Shown: positions 42,403 through 50,702 of the stretch, one piece after another
Position numbering within the stretch: the first letter of the stretch is position 1
Layout: each line of letters opens with the position of its first letter
Source of the DNA: Myxococcales bacterium
GTDB lineage: Bacteria; Myxococcota_A; Polyangia; Palsa-1104; JAEUJZ01
Direction: 5' to 3'
DNA length: 64,000 nt
NCBI GenBank assembly: GCA_016794465.1
Contig: JAEUKA010000001.1
Coordinates: 248,001-312,000 of the forward strand
Program-made: the position numbers and the translations under genes
Notes under the pieces: generated by a model
What the model was told of the DNA's origin: nothing
The model's input: only the letters and a program-made list of their open reading frames with translations
Database searches by the model: none

Positions 42403-43726
42403 GACTCCGAAGGGGACGCGTGACTTTCTCCCCGAGGAGATGCGCATCCGCAACGCGGTCTTCGAGCGGCTGCGACGGGCGTTTCGACTCTTCGGCTACG
42501 ACGAGCTGGACACGCCAGCGTTTGAGTACCTGGAGGTCTTGACCCTCAAGTCTGGGCCTGCTGCCGAGCGCGAGATTTACTCGTTTGAGGACAAGGGCAG
42601 CCGCAAGCTGGGACTGCGCTTTGACTTGACCAGCTCGACGGGACGCTTTGCGGCCTCGCACCCAGAGCTGAAGCGACCGATTTATCGCTATCAGATCGGC
42701 AAAGTGTGGCGCTACGACCGTCCCGCCGCTGGTCGTTATCGCGAGTTCTATCAGGCCGACGCCGACATCCTTGGCAGCTACTCGATGGACTGCGAGGTCG
42801 ATCTGCTGTTGCTGGCGACGACGGTCTTGAAGGAGTTCGGACTTCACGACTATCGGTTCGTCCTCAATCATCGCAAGATCCTCGAGGCACAGCTGCGGCG
42901 GGCGGGGATTCCTGTCGACAAGAAGGCCGATGCACTGCGGGCGCTCGACAAGTTCGACAAGATTGGCCGTACTGCGATCATCGACGAGGCGAAGTTCTAC
43001 GGACTCGACGAGCCTTCGTTTGTGGCATTCATCGAACAGCTGGGCATGGCGGCGGATGCGACGACACAGCTCGATAACCTGGCTTATCTGCGACGGACGG
43101 AGGCACTGCTCACCGACGATCCAGAAGGCAAGAAGGCGACTGCCGAGCTGCTTTACATCGTCGAGCGTGCCACGGAGCTGGGTTTTGCGGAGCGGCTGAC
43201 AGTTGATCCGACGCTGGCCCGAGGACTTGACTACTACACCGGGCCGATTTTCGAGGCCAAGGCCCACGTCGAGAAGTTCGGCACCACACTTAGCTTTGCC
43301 GGCGGTGGGCGTTATGACGATTTGATTGGACTCTACGGTGGACAGCCGCAGGGCGCGGTTGGGTTTTCGTTTGGCGTCGAGCGGCTCATTGATCTGCTGA
43401 AAGAACAGGTGGCCGGTCAGCTGGAGACGGTGCGTCCGGTGCTGATTGCTCCGCTCGGGCCGGGTCGGATTGCCGACGCTGAGCGGGTCGCGATGTTGCT
43501 TCGCCAGGCTGGGGTTCCGGCGCGGCTGTCACTCGGGAGTACGGCGCCGGGGAAGCACCTTCAGTACGCAGAGTCGGCGCACATTGACTTTGTAATCTTC
43601 GTCGGTGAAGACGAGGCCAAACAAGGCCGTTATCCCGTCAAGCAGCTCTCGACCCGCAGTGAGCAGCGACTGACTCTCGACGAGCTGGCGCAGCATCTTC
43701 GCAGCAGCGGCGTCGCTACGCTTTGA
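42386..43726 (+). CDS. hisS: Histidyl-tRNA synthetase
   Basis: 446 residues. TPKGTRDFLPEEM, DTPAFEYLEVL, motif 2 YQIGKVWRYDRPAAGRYREFYQADADILG and the HisA box ARGLDYYTGPIFEA are HisRS signatures; AVGFSFGVERLIDLL is motif 3. The C-terminal anticodon-binding domain follows (VRPVLIAPLGPGRIADAERVAMLL). It charges tRNA-His in the cytoplasm. DLTSSTGRFAASH replaces the more usual RPE.T stretch near motif 1, a small deviation. The start lies inside the end of the NYN gene, and the stop overlaps the convergent comF by 11 bp. Confidence 0.95.
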   Translation: MARTFETPKGTRDFLPEEMRIRNAVFERLRRAFRLFGYDELDTPAFEYLEVLTLKSGPAAEREIYSFEDKGSRKLGLRFDLTSSTGRFAASHPELKRPIYRYQIGKVWRYDRPAAGRYREFYQADADILGSYSMDCEVDLLLLATTVLKEFGLHDYRFVLNHRKILEAQLRRAGIPVDKKADALRALDKFDKIGRTAIIDEAKFYGLDEPSFVAFIEQLGMAADATTQLDNLAYLRRTEALLTDDPEGKKATAELLYIVERATELGFAERLTVDPTLARGLDYYTGPIFEAKAHVEKFGTTLSFAGGGRYDDLIGLYGGQPQGAVGFSFGVERLIDLLKEQVAGQLETVRPVLIAPLGPGRIADAERVAMLLRQAGVPARLSLGSTAPGKHLQYAESAHIDFVIFVGEDEAKQGRYPVKQLSTRSEQRLTLDELAQHLRSSGVATL

Positions 43727-44414
43727 TCACCCGCAGCAGCGACAGAGCGGTTATCTCTACGGCGCCCGCTGTTTTTAGTGCCGTCGCACAGGCCGTTACA
43801 GTGGCTCCCGTGGTGATCACATCGTCGACGAGCACAATCCGTGAGCCTGCCACTTTCTCGTTCATCCGGCGCGGTACGGAAAACTGGCTCTCGACGCGCT
43901 GAAAGCGGGCCTGTCGTCCCAGCTGGTGCGCTGGCGCCATCGCTCGGGTGGTGGTGAGCAGGCCAGGTTGAAGACGCAGCGCTTGTGCCGATGGACAGGC
44001 GCGGCGGGCCTCGCGAGCGAGCAGGGTCGCTTGGTTGTAACCACGCAGGCGCAGTCGCTGTGGATGGAGCGGCACCGGCACCAGCCAGTCACAGGTCTGC
44101 GCAACCTCGGCGAGCAACGGCGAGAGCAGCTGGCCCAGGGGACGTGCCAGATCGTCGCGACCTTGCCATTTTAGCCGCTGCATCGCCGTCGCGAGCGCTC
44201 CTTCATAGACGAAGCCCGACAGACAGCGCGGCGCATCTGGCGGCAGTCCGGTCACGTCGCGAGGGCAGGGCTCACAGAGCGCAAGACAGTCCCGACACAG
44301 CTGTCCGCTTGCCGCTTGGTCGTCGAGATCCTCCGCGCAGGCTGCACAGGTTCGTGGACCCAAGCATTCCCAGAGCGCATTCCAGCCGCGTTCCAGCCAG
44401 TGAGTCATGGTCAT
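43716..44414 (-). CDS. comF: ComF-family phosphoribosyltransferase-like protein
   Basis: 232 residues. The N-terminal zinc-binding part reads CLGPRTCAACAEDL, CRDCLALCEPC, followed by FVYEGALATAMQRLKWQGRDDLA, DWLVPVPLHPQRLRLRGYNQA, HQLGRQARFQRV and the phosphoribosyltransferase loop IVLVDDVITTGATVTACA. ComF proteins support natural DNA uptake; ComF family members also occur in non-competent bacteria. The prepilin peptidase at 49.8 kb could belong to the same uptake or pilus pathway, though nothing links them here. ATGs at 44414 and 44408 compete. Confidence 0.9.
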   Translation of the reverse strand: MTMTHWLERGWNALWECLGPRTCAACAEDLDDQAASGQLCRDCLALCEPCPRDVTGLPPDAPRCLSGFVYEGALATAMQRLKWQGRDDLARPLGQLLSPLLAEVAQTCDWLVPVPLHPQRLRLRGYNQATLLAREARRACPSAQALRLQPGLLTTTRAMAPAHQLGRQARFQRVESQFSVPRRMNEKVAGSRIVLVDDVITTGATVTACATALKTAGAVEITALSLLRVIKA

Positions 44415-44576
44415 GCCTGTGCTTTTCGGCCAGAGCGGGCAGAAGTTGTGCGGTTTGCTGCACATTGCTAGCGGGGGATGCGGCCGTTGTCGAGGACGCG
44501 GCGTCGCCAAAATCGAGCCAGTGTGTCGACGAGCGCGGTACCTCAGGCGGAGAATTGACGCAGTGCAGCAAAGGCA

Positions 44577-44606
44577 TTGTCAAGCTGGCCGGACCGCGAT
44601 TACATT
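44577..44606 (+). promoter_or_regulatory. Candidate promoter for the UPF0262 gene
   Basis: TTGTCA (44577-44582) and TACATT (44601-44606) are separated by 18 bp. The expected start, near 44613, is only a couple of bases before the ATG at 44615, so the transcript may be leaderless or nearly so. Confidence 0.4.
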
Positions 44607-44614
44607 TCTGCAGT

Positions 44615-45124
44615 ATGCAGCCGCTAGCCAAGCAACCAGCCGTTCTGCGCGACATCACCGTGGATGAAGTGACCTGGCGCTATGCGACCCGGCCGCGACG
44701 GGCAGAGTGGCAAGCTGCCATCGAAGAGCTGGTTGCGCATGCGGCGTTTGCGGTCGAAGGCACGCCGGTGGAGCCGGAGGCAACCGCACTGCACGGTCAG
44801 GTCGTCGTCGAGCCAAGTGCGATTGCGGTTACTCTACGCGACGACGCTGGTGCCGAGGTGGGACGGCTACAGCTGGATCGGCCGGTGATTGCGCCAGTGC
44901 TGCGAGAGTACCTGCGCATCCTTCAGGCGATCGAAGGCAGCGGCCTGTCGGAAACTTCGCCACACTTTGAAGCGCTCGACATTGCTCGCAGGCTCGTCCA
45001 CGACGATGCAGCCCAGCTGGTGCAGCGCTATTTTTCGGGGGTGCAGCCTGATCAGGAGACGGCTCGGCAGCTGTTTTCGCTGATGGTGCTGCTCACGCAC
45101 GACACCAGCCGGCTTGCGTCTTAG
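44615..45124 (+). CDS. UPF0262 family protein
   Basis: 169 residues, cytoplasmic. The pattern VVVEPSAIAVTLRDDAGAEVGRLQL, then PVLREYLRILQAI and ALDIARRLVHDDAAQLVQRYFSGVQPDQETARQLFSLMVLL follows UPF0262, whose members end in a GRR.LHN.GSE.L..RL.GK...D..TARRLFTL block. Their function is unknown; they are best known from alphaproteobacteria. The N-terminal 40 residues differ from the family. The stop shares TTAG with the convergent ftsI gene. Confidence 0.7.
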   Translation: MQPLAKQPAVLRDITVDEVTWRYATRPRRAEWQAAIEELVAHAAFAVEGTPVEPEATALHGQVVVEPSAIAVTLRDDAGAEVGRLQLDRPVIAPVLREYLRILQAIEGSGLSETSPHFEALDIARRLVHDDAAQLVQRYFSGVQPDQETARQLFSLMVLLTHDTSRLAS

Positions 45125-47145
45125 TGCGGAGGCGCGAGTCGAAGCTGGCAGAGCGGACCTCGACGGGCACTGCCGGCGGGAGGCTCCTGAGCGACGACGA
45201 CACCGCTGCCGCTCAGCTCTAGCCGCAGTCTCGAGGCTTTGGCCAAGTCAACAGCTCGTCCGAGTCCAAGTCCGAGGAAGCTCGGTACGCGCTGCGCATC
45301 AGGAATTCCGGGGTAGCGCACAGCGACGGGAACAGGTGGGCCATACTGCTCAGCTGGCGATGGACGAGGCGTCGGTGCTGCTGTTACCACCGTCGCAGAG
45401 CTCTGTGGTGGCACGCCAAGATAGGGCAGCACTGCCGAGACAACTTTGACGAAGATCGGCCCCGCCACCTCAGCGCCGTAGTGGCCTTCGTGCGGCTCGT
45501 CCACCACCACGAACAAGAGCACGCGGGGATCGTCATACGGCGCAAAGCCAATGAACGACGAGGCCCAGAAGTCCGGCGAGTAGCGACGGGTATTCGGATC
45601 GACCTTTTGAGCCGTTCCAGTCTTGCCAGCGACGGGATAGCCGGGAATGTCGAGCTTTTCGCCGGTGCCCTTTTTTTCCATCACCGCCCGCAGCATCTGC
45701 CGCATCGTCGATGCGGTTTGGGTTGACATGACCCGCTTTCCCTCGGGATGTGACTCCAGCACGGTCTGGCCACTGGCGGAGATGACGCGGCTGACGACGT
45801 GAGGACGGTAGAGGATGCCACCGTTGGCGAAAGCAGCCATGGCCGAGGCGATCTGCACCGGCGTGGCGGTCATGCCTTGGCCGAAGCTGATGTTGGCGAA
45901 GGCGACATCGCCCCACTCAGCGACGGGACGGACCTGGCCGCTGCGCTCTCCGGGGAGATCGATTCCCGTTGGAGCAAAGAAGCCGAGCTGGCGCAGGAAT
46001 AGGTAGGTTTTCTCTCGCCCAAGTCGTCGTGTGATCTTGCTGGTGCAGATGTTCGACGATCGACCGAGGACCTGCGTGGTGGTGAGGATGCCCTCGGGCT
46101 CAGCGTCGTGGATCGTGACGTGTCCGATGCGCCACTGGCCGCCTTCGCAGTCCCACTCGTCGGATAGGTGCACTGCGCCTGCTTCAAGTGCTGCGCCGAT
46201 CGTAAACGGCTTGATCGTCGAGCCAGGCTCGAACGGATCGGTGACCACGCGGTTGCGGACGCCGCGCTCACGGGCTCCCGATGGATCGTTGGGATTTACC
46301 GACGGCACCGAGGCCATCGCCAGCACTTCGCCGTTGCGCGGATCGATCGCGACCGCCACCCCAGCCTTGGCGCGCGCCTTGTGAACCCCTTCCTCAAGCG
46401 CCTGTTCGAGTCGGAACTGGATGAACTTGTCGATGGTCAGACGCACATCGTGACCACGCTCGCGGGCCGAGTCGCCAATGCCACCAACCATCACCTTGCG
46501 ACCGCGCGCGTCTTGCCAGCCGATGACCGACGCTTTGCTGCCGCGCAGGAAGCGATCGTAGGCCAGCTCCACGCCTTCCAGACCGATTGCATCGACGCCA
46601 GCCCAGCCGAGGATCGGACCAGCCAAGCTGCGGTTTGGGTAATAGCGCTTCGGTTCTTGCGTCAGTCCAACGCCTGGTAAGGCAAGCGCACGCACTCGCT
46701 GCGTCTCCTCGGGGGGAATGCGCCGCTTGAGGAACAGGTAGTGGCGATCGGACTGGGCTCGTCGTCGCAGCTCCCCAAGATCGAGCCCTAGCGCCGCAGC
46801 CAGCTTTACTAGCGCGGCTTCTCGACGGGGCACATCGGGAAGCTCGCTGCGCAACTTCTGCGGCTCCAGGTACACCGAGTCGATGCTGGCAGACGCGGCC
46901 AGCTCACTATCGCTGCGGTCGACGATTCGTCCTCGGTGCGGTGGCACTTCGATCTCACGCAGGTACTGCTCCTCGGCGAGCGAGCGATACAGGTCACGCT
47001 TTTGCACTTGCAGCACATATGCCCGAGTGAGCAGCACTCCCAAGCACAGCGTCATCAGCGCGCCCGTCGCCCACAGCCGGACATGAAGCCAACGCGAGGC
47101 TTCGGTGTCGGGGCCACTCTCGGTGCGAGCCGTCTTCTGCGTCAT
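45121..47145 (-). CDS. ftsI: Division-type penicillin-binding protein (FtsI/PBP2B-like) with PASTA domain
   Basis: 674 residues. One N-terminal membrane helix (LWATGALMTLCLGVLLTRAYVLQ) precedes the dimerisation domain starting PPHRGRIVDRSDSELAAS. The transpeptidase has FEPGSTIKPF (SxxK), RSSN (SxN) and VAGKTGTAQK (KTG). A C-terminal PASTA domain (VPSFLGLGLGRAVDLAKASRLRLEL...VVAQEPPAG) is present, found in some division PBPs but absent from E. coli FtsI. It cross-links septal peptidoglycan in the periplasm. It overlaps ftsL by 4 bp (ATGA) and converges on UPF0262 with overlapping stops; murE and the rest of the division cluster do not follow. Confidence 0.95.
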   Translation of the reverse strand: MTQKTARTESGPDTEASRWLHVRLWATGALMTLCLGVLLTRAYVLQVQKRDLYRSLAEEQYLREIEVPPHRGRIVDRSDSELAASASIDSVYLEPQKLRSELPDVPRREAALVKLAAALGLDLGELRRRAQSDRHYLFLKRRIPPEETQRVRALALPGVGLTQEPKRYYPNRSLAGPILGWAGVDAIGLEGVELAYDRFLRGSKASVIGWQDARGRKVMVGGIGDSARERGHDVRLTIDKFIQFRLEQALEEGVHKARAKAGVAVAIDPRNGEVLAMASVPSVNPNDPSGARERGVRNRVVTDPFEPGSTIKPFTIGAALEAGAVHLSDEWDCEGGQWRIGHVTIHDAEPEGILTTTQVLGRSSNICTSKITRRLGREKTYLFLRQLGFFAPTGIDLPGERSGQVRPVAEWGDVAFANISFGQGMTATPVQIASAMAAFANGGILYRPHVVSRVISASGQTVLESHPEGKRVMSTQTASTMRQMLRAVMEKKGTGEKLDIPGYPVAGKTGTAQKVDPNTRRYSPDFWASSFIGFAPYDDPRVLLFVVVDEPHEGHYGAEVAGPIFVKVVSAVLPYLGVPPQSSATVVTAAPTPRPSPAEQYGPPVPVAVRYPGIPDAQRVPSFLGLGLGRAVDLAKASRLRLELSGSGVVVAQEPPAGSARRGPLCQLRLAPPH

Positions 47146-47543
47146 CGCGGTGTATTCCCTGGGCTGGTCGACTGGCTCGGTCGTGCTGCCTTGACGATGC
47201 GAATCGCCGACGGCTGCGGTGGTGCCATGTGAAGTCGCTCACGAGCAAAGCGCTCGATCGTCGCTGGATCTTTGCGGGTGGCCAGCTCCAGTCGCAGTCG
47301 CTGGTTGTGTTGCCCGAGAGCGCGCGCCAGCTTGCTCTGCTGCGACAGCTCATAGCCAATGCGAATCACCTCGAGCCGCGACCAGACATAGAGGAGCGCA
47401 ATCACGACCAGCGACGAAACGGTGAGCCCGACGGTGAGCCCAAAACTGGGACTCCGGCTCGGCCAGGTGACGATGCGCTGCAGGCGATCAAGCTGACGAC
47501 GTAGCCACTTGCCCTTTTTCTTCGACGCGGCTAGTGCGGCCAT
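47142..47543 (-). CDS. ftsL: FtsL-like division protein
   Basis: 133 residues. A basic cytoplasmic leader (KKKGKWLRRQLDRLQR) is followed by one membrane helix (LTVGLTVSSLVVIALLYVW) and a periplasmic coiled coil (ELSQQSKLARALGQHNQRLRLELA) ending in PATIERFARERLHMAPPQPSAIRIV, the shape of FtsL. It would join FtsB and FtsQ to activate septal synthesis. It overlaps rsmH by 13 bp at its start and ftsI by 4 bp at its end, which fixes the identification by position. Confidence 0.9.
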   Translation of the reverse strand: MAALAASKKKGKWLRRQLDRLQRIVTWPSRSPSFGLTVGLTVSSLVVIALLYVWSRLEVIRIGYELSQQSKLARALGQHNQRLRLELATRKDPATIERFARERLHMAPPQPSAIRIVKAARPSQSTSPGNTPR

Positions 47544-48523
47544 GGCGGCTCCTGGGCAGCGGGCTCTCGACGAGAGGACTGCGTGCGTTCCTCTACCGTC
47601 AGCGTTCGTGCGGCGCGGATGCGAGCCGATCGCGAGCGAGGATTCTGTGCCAGCTCAGCATCGGACGGCGTCACCGTCCCTTTGGCGAGCGCTACAAATG
47701 GATTGTGCGTGATGCCCGAGCCTCGCGAGCGATGAGCATCAGCGACGGCCGGCACGAAAGTCAGGTGCTGCTTGACCAGCCGATCTTCCAGCGAGTGAAA
47801 CGAGATGATGACCAGCCGTCCACCGGGCGCGAGCACGAGCGGTGCCGCCAAGAGCAGCGAGTGAATCTGCCGCAGCTCATCGTTGACGGCAATCCGCAGG
47901 GCTTGGAAAGTTCGCGTCGCTGGATGCTTGTGAGGCTCGCGCTGTGGAATCGCTTTGGCAATCACATTAGCCAGCGTCAGCGTGTCGACGATGGTGTTGT
48001 TGCTGAGCGTGACCTTGATGGCGCGGGCCACTCGGCGACTGTGCCGCTCCTCGCCGTACTCCCACAAAATGGCAGCCAGGCTTTGTTCATCGAGCCGCTC
48101 CATCAGATCGAGCGCGGTTTCTCCTTGGCTGCAGTCCATCCGCATATCGACCGGGCCTGCCGTTTGAAACGAAAAGCCACGCTCGGGCCGGTCCAGCTGC
48201 AGCGACGACACCCCCAGGTCAGCGATCAGCCCATCGAGCGGCGGCGCCCCAGCCAGCAGCGTACGCAGCTCTCCGAACGGACCGTGGATCGGCACAAAGC
48301 GCTCGCCAAACCGAGCCAGCCGCGACTTCGCCAGGCCCAGGGCTGTAGCATCGCGGTCGACGCCAAAGAGCCGACCTAGCGTACCCAGCCGCTCCAAGAC
48401 TCGCTCGCTGTGGCCGCCGAGGCCGAGCGTCGCATCGCAGTACACACCGTCCGCACGCACCGCCAGCAGGTGGAGAAGCTCATCTGCCATCACCGGCTGG
48501 TGGAGGTTGGCCCAGGGTTCCAT
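47531..48523 (-). CDS. rsmH: 16S rRNA m4C1402 methyltransferase RsmH
   Basis: 330 residues. HQPVMADELLHLL, DATLGLGGHSERVLERLG, LIADLGVSSLQLDRPERGFSFQTAGPVDMRMD and RLVIISFHSLEDRLVKQ are diagnostic. It methylates N4 of C1402 of 16S rRNA with SAM. It is the first gene of the division cluster here. The usual upstream mraZ is not found: the 275 bp before the start are non-coding. The C-terminus (RSRSARIRAARTLTVEERTQSS) overlaps ftsL. Confidence 0.96.
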   Translation of the reverse strand: MEPWANLHQPVMADELLHLLAVRADGVYCDATLGLGGHSERVLERLGTLGRLFGVDRDATALGLAKSRLARFGERFVPIHGPFGELRTLLAGAPPLDGLIADLGVSSLQLDRPERGFSFQTAGPVDMRMDCSQGETALDLMERLDEQSLAAILWEYGEERHSRRVARAIKVTLSNNTIVDTLTLANVIAKAIPQREPHKHPATRTFQALRIAVNDELRQIHSLLLAAPLVLAPGGRLVIISFHSLEDRLVKQHLTFVPAVADAHRSRGSGITHNPFVALAKGTVTPSDAELAQNPRSRSARIRAARTLTVEERTQSSRREPAAQEPPWPH

Positions 48524-48798
48524 AGACAGCCCGACATCCGAACAGCGGTCAGTCTGAGCGTCAAGTTTTTGCCGGCGCGGTCAGCTGCGAACTGGCGAAT
48601 ACACCCTGTGTGTGACCAGTTGTTCACACTTTGCACCCGGCAGAGCCGTTCCGATGGATGGTTACGCGGGAGGCCAGCAAAAATCAGCTGCTCTGCGGCT
48701 GCCGATGGCAAAAGAAGGCTGGCATACTGGCTGCTGAGCCACAAAGCATGGTAAATGTGTTTGGTAGGTTCAACACGACGAATCGTGGAGGGCTTCCG
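48524..48798. other. Divergent intergenic region between rsmH and a Cys-rich protein; no mraZ
   Basis: 275 bp without a convincing gene. The main element is a palindrome at 48610-48629 (listed separately). No direct GTGGG-type MraZ boxes were recognised, consistent with the absence of mraZ. Confidence 0.5.
48610..48629. promoter_or_regulatory. Operator-like palindrome GTGTGACCAGTTGTTCACAC
   Basis: Eight of ten base pairs are symmetric. The TGTGA and TCACA half-sites resemble those of CRP/FNR-family regulators, but they are spaced by 8 rather than 6 bp. It lies 87 bp upstream of rsmH and 170 bp upstream of the Cys-rich gene, so either or both could be controlled. Confidence 0.45.
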
Positions 48799-49755
48799 AT
48801 GCGCTCTATGCGTCCGCTGCAAGGGTTTCTTTCGTTCGTTACGCCACTTCTTGGTGCGATTGCTCTCTTTACACAGCAAGGCTGCACCGAGGAAAACAAG
48901 GCCCGCTTTTACACGTACTGCGACGCGACGGGGTGCTTCCAGTGCGACGTCTCGGGCTGCGTGGCCCAAGATGGTCGTCCTCCGGGAGCCTCCTGTGCAG
49001 TCTCAGCAGAGTGCGCGCCGGGCTGTTACTGCAGTACCAACCGTCAGTGTGCCGAGGCTGGTTACTGCGACAAGCAAGCGGACTGCGCGAGCGGCTTCGT
49101 TTGTAACGCTGCTCGTCACTCCTGCGAGCCGGAGTCCGCGACCACCACCCCGAAGAGCTGTCGCGTCCAGGCCGACTGTGGCTCGGGAAGCGAGTGCTTC
49201 AACGGGCAGTGCAAGCAGGCGCCAGTGCCTCCGAACCACTGCGTGTTTAACCGCGAGTGCGGCACCGGTGGAGCTTGCGTCGACGGGCTGTGCCAGAAGG
49301 CTTGCACCAGCGATGTGAGCTGCGGCACCGGTCGCGCCTGTTTGAACCAACACTGCGCGCCCAAGCCGGTCGACAACAAGGCCTGCATCACCAGTGCTCA
49401 GTGTGGCGCCGGTCAGGCTTGCGTCGACAGCGTCTGCCACCCGTCGTGCAGCAAGGACAGCGACTGCCAAGCGGTGAACAAGAACGACATCTGCGTCGCG
49501 AGCGTCTGCCGCGCTGACGAGCGTCGTGTTCCCGAGTGCAAGACCAACGCTGACTGTGGAACGGGTCGTGAGTGTACCAACGCTCAGTGCCGCACCTTCT
49601 GCATGGCGAACAGCGACTGCGCGACCTGCACGGATGGGACGGTTTGCAGCACCGGTTATTGCATGACCGACCGCGAGGTGAGTCCGCAGTGCAAGCTGGC
49701 CTCCGACTGCAAGAGTGGCTCGCTCCACTGCTCGGATGGCACCTGCGGCCAGTAA
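48799..49755 (+). CDS. Secreted Cys-rich protein with repeated C-x-x-x-x-x-C-G-x-G units
   Basis: 318 residues from an ATG preceded by GGAGGG at good spacing. The N-terminal signal-like stretch (FVTPLLGAIALFTQQGC) has no textbook lipobox but the Cys could still be acylated. The mature part consists of about seven short repeats of the form ADCGSGSECFNGQC, RECGTGGACVDGLC, VSCGTGRACLNQHC, TNADCGTGRECTNAQC. The spacing recalls the Dickkopf/EGF-like knots of myxobacterial surface proteins. It should be disulfide-rich and surface exposed, perhaps in adhesion or the matrix. It is divergent from rsmH. Confidence 0.8.
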   Translation: MRSMRPLQGFLSFVTPLLGAIALFTQQGCTEENKARFYTYCDATGCFQCDVSGCVAQDGRPPGASCAVSAECAPGCYCSTNRQCAEAGYCDKQADCASGFVCNAARHSCEPESATTTPKSCRVQADCGSGSECFNGQCKQAPVPPNHCVFNRECGTGGACVDGLCQKACTSDVSCGTGRACLNQHCAPKPVDNKACITSAQCGAGQACVDSVCHPSCSKDSDCQAVNKNDICVASVCRADERRVPECKTNADCGTGRECTNAQCRTFCMANSDCATCTDGTVCSTGYCMTDREVSPQCKLASDCKSGSLHCSDGTCGQ

Positions 49756-49794
49756 GTCCTTCTTCGCAGCTCTTCCTCGCGTCGCTTCGTCGCT

Positions 49795-49819
49795 GCGGTA
49801 CTTGTAAATAGAGTACCGC
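49795..49819. promoter_or_regulatory. Inverted repeat GCGGTAC/GTACCGC upstream of the prepilin peptidase
   Basis: Two perfect 7-bp arms are separated by TTGTAAATAGA, which contains a -10-like TAAATA. It ends 12 bp before the ATG at 49832. It could be an operator over the promoter or a leader hairpin shielding the ribosome site. Confidence 0.45.
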
Positions 49820-49831
49820 CCGCCGCTTTCT

Positions 49832-50695
49832 ATGCCCCCAGATACCATCCCGTTTCTCGAGTGGTTTGTTCGTTCCTCGTGGGGACTGGGTTTTGCTGCG
49901 CTGTGGGGCGCGCTGTGGGGCAGCTTCGCCAACGTCTGTGTCCACCGATTGCCACGTGGCCTCTCCGTGGTGCGGCCAGCTTCTCACTGTCCGTCGTGCC
50001 AGGCTGCGATCGCTTGGTACGACAATCTGCCGATGCTGAGCTTTTTGTTGCTGCGCGGGCGCTGCCGAGTGTGTCGGGTGGCGATCAGCTGGCAGTATCC
50101 ACTTGTCGAGTTGCTGGCGACAGTGCTGACAGCGCTGGCATTCGGTCGCTTGGTGCTGCACGGATCGGGGGAGCTGCCGCTTCAGCTAGCTCGCTTTGTC
50201 GTCTACGGGCACTTTCAGTTGGTGCTTCTAACCTTGGCGGCGATCGATGTGGAGCACATGCTGCTGCCGGATCGCGTGACGATGCCGGGGATTGCGGTGT
50301 TTTTTCTGCTCGGGCGGCTGCTTGGCGACGTGACGCTGGTGGAGTCGCTGGTGGGGATGACCGCTGGCTACGGGGTCATTTGGCTCATCGCAGAGCTGTA
50401 TTATCGACTGACGGGCCGTGAGGGTCTGGGGCTGGGCGACGGCAAGCTACTGGCCCTGATCGGCGTTCTGCTGGGCTGGCAGGCGCTGCCGTGGTCCCTG
50501 CTGACAGGCTCGGTGCTAGGCTCGGTGTTGGCGGTGCCCTGGCTACTCGTGCGGCAGCGACGGGGCGCGACGGAGACGATGCGTCATGTCGCGATACCGT
50601 TTGGGCCGTTTCTGGCGATCGGTGCGGTGGTCTATCTGCTGCTGCTCTTTGGGCGGAGCCTCGACGAGATCGTCTCACACCTGCCGATGCTGTAG
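49832..50695 (+). CDS. pilD: Prepilin leader peptidase / N-methyltransferase
   Basis: 287 residues and about eight membrane helices. The N-terminal methyltransferase part has GSFANVCVHRLPRG and the two zinc Cys pairs CPSC and CRVC. The aspartic peptidase sites are LAAIDVEHMLLPD and GREGLGLGDGKLLALIG, both with the catalytic Asp in the usual context. It cleaves and N-methylates type IV pilin or type II pseudopilin precursors in the inner membrane. No pilin gene is in the window. The stop lies 7 bp from the convergent tldE stop. Confidence 0.95.
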   Translation: MPPDTIPFLEWFVRSSWGLGFAALWGALWGSFANVCVHRLPRGLSVVRPASHCPSCQAAIAWYDNLPMLSFLLLRGRCRVCRVAISWQYPLVELLATVLTALAFGRLVLHGSGELPLQLARFVVYGHFQLVLLTLAAIDVEHMLLPDRVTMPGIAVFFLLGRLLGDVTLVESLVGMTAGYGVIWLIAELYYRLTGREGLGLGDGKLLALIGVLLGWQALPWSLLTGSVLGSVLAVPWLLVRQRRGATETMRHVAIPFGPFLAIGAVVYLLLLFGRSLDEIVSHLPML

Positions 50696-50702
50696 CCGTG
50701 CC

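Noticed and set aside
48524..48798. mraZ upstream of rsmH
   Set aside because: No frame encodes an MraZ-like protein in this gap.
49003..49932. Minus-strand open frame with apparent repeats
   Set aside because: Antisense to the Cys-rich repeat gene; its periodicity is inherited from that gene.
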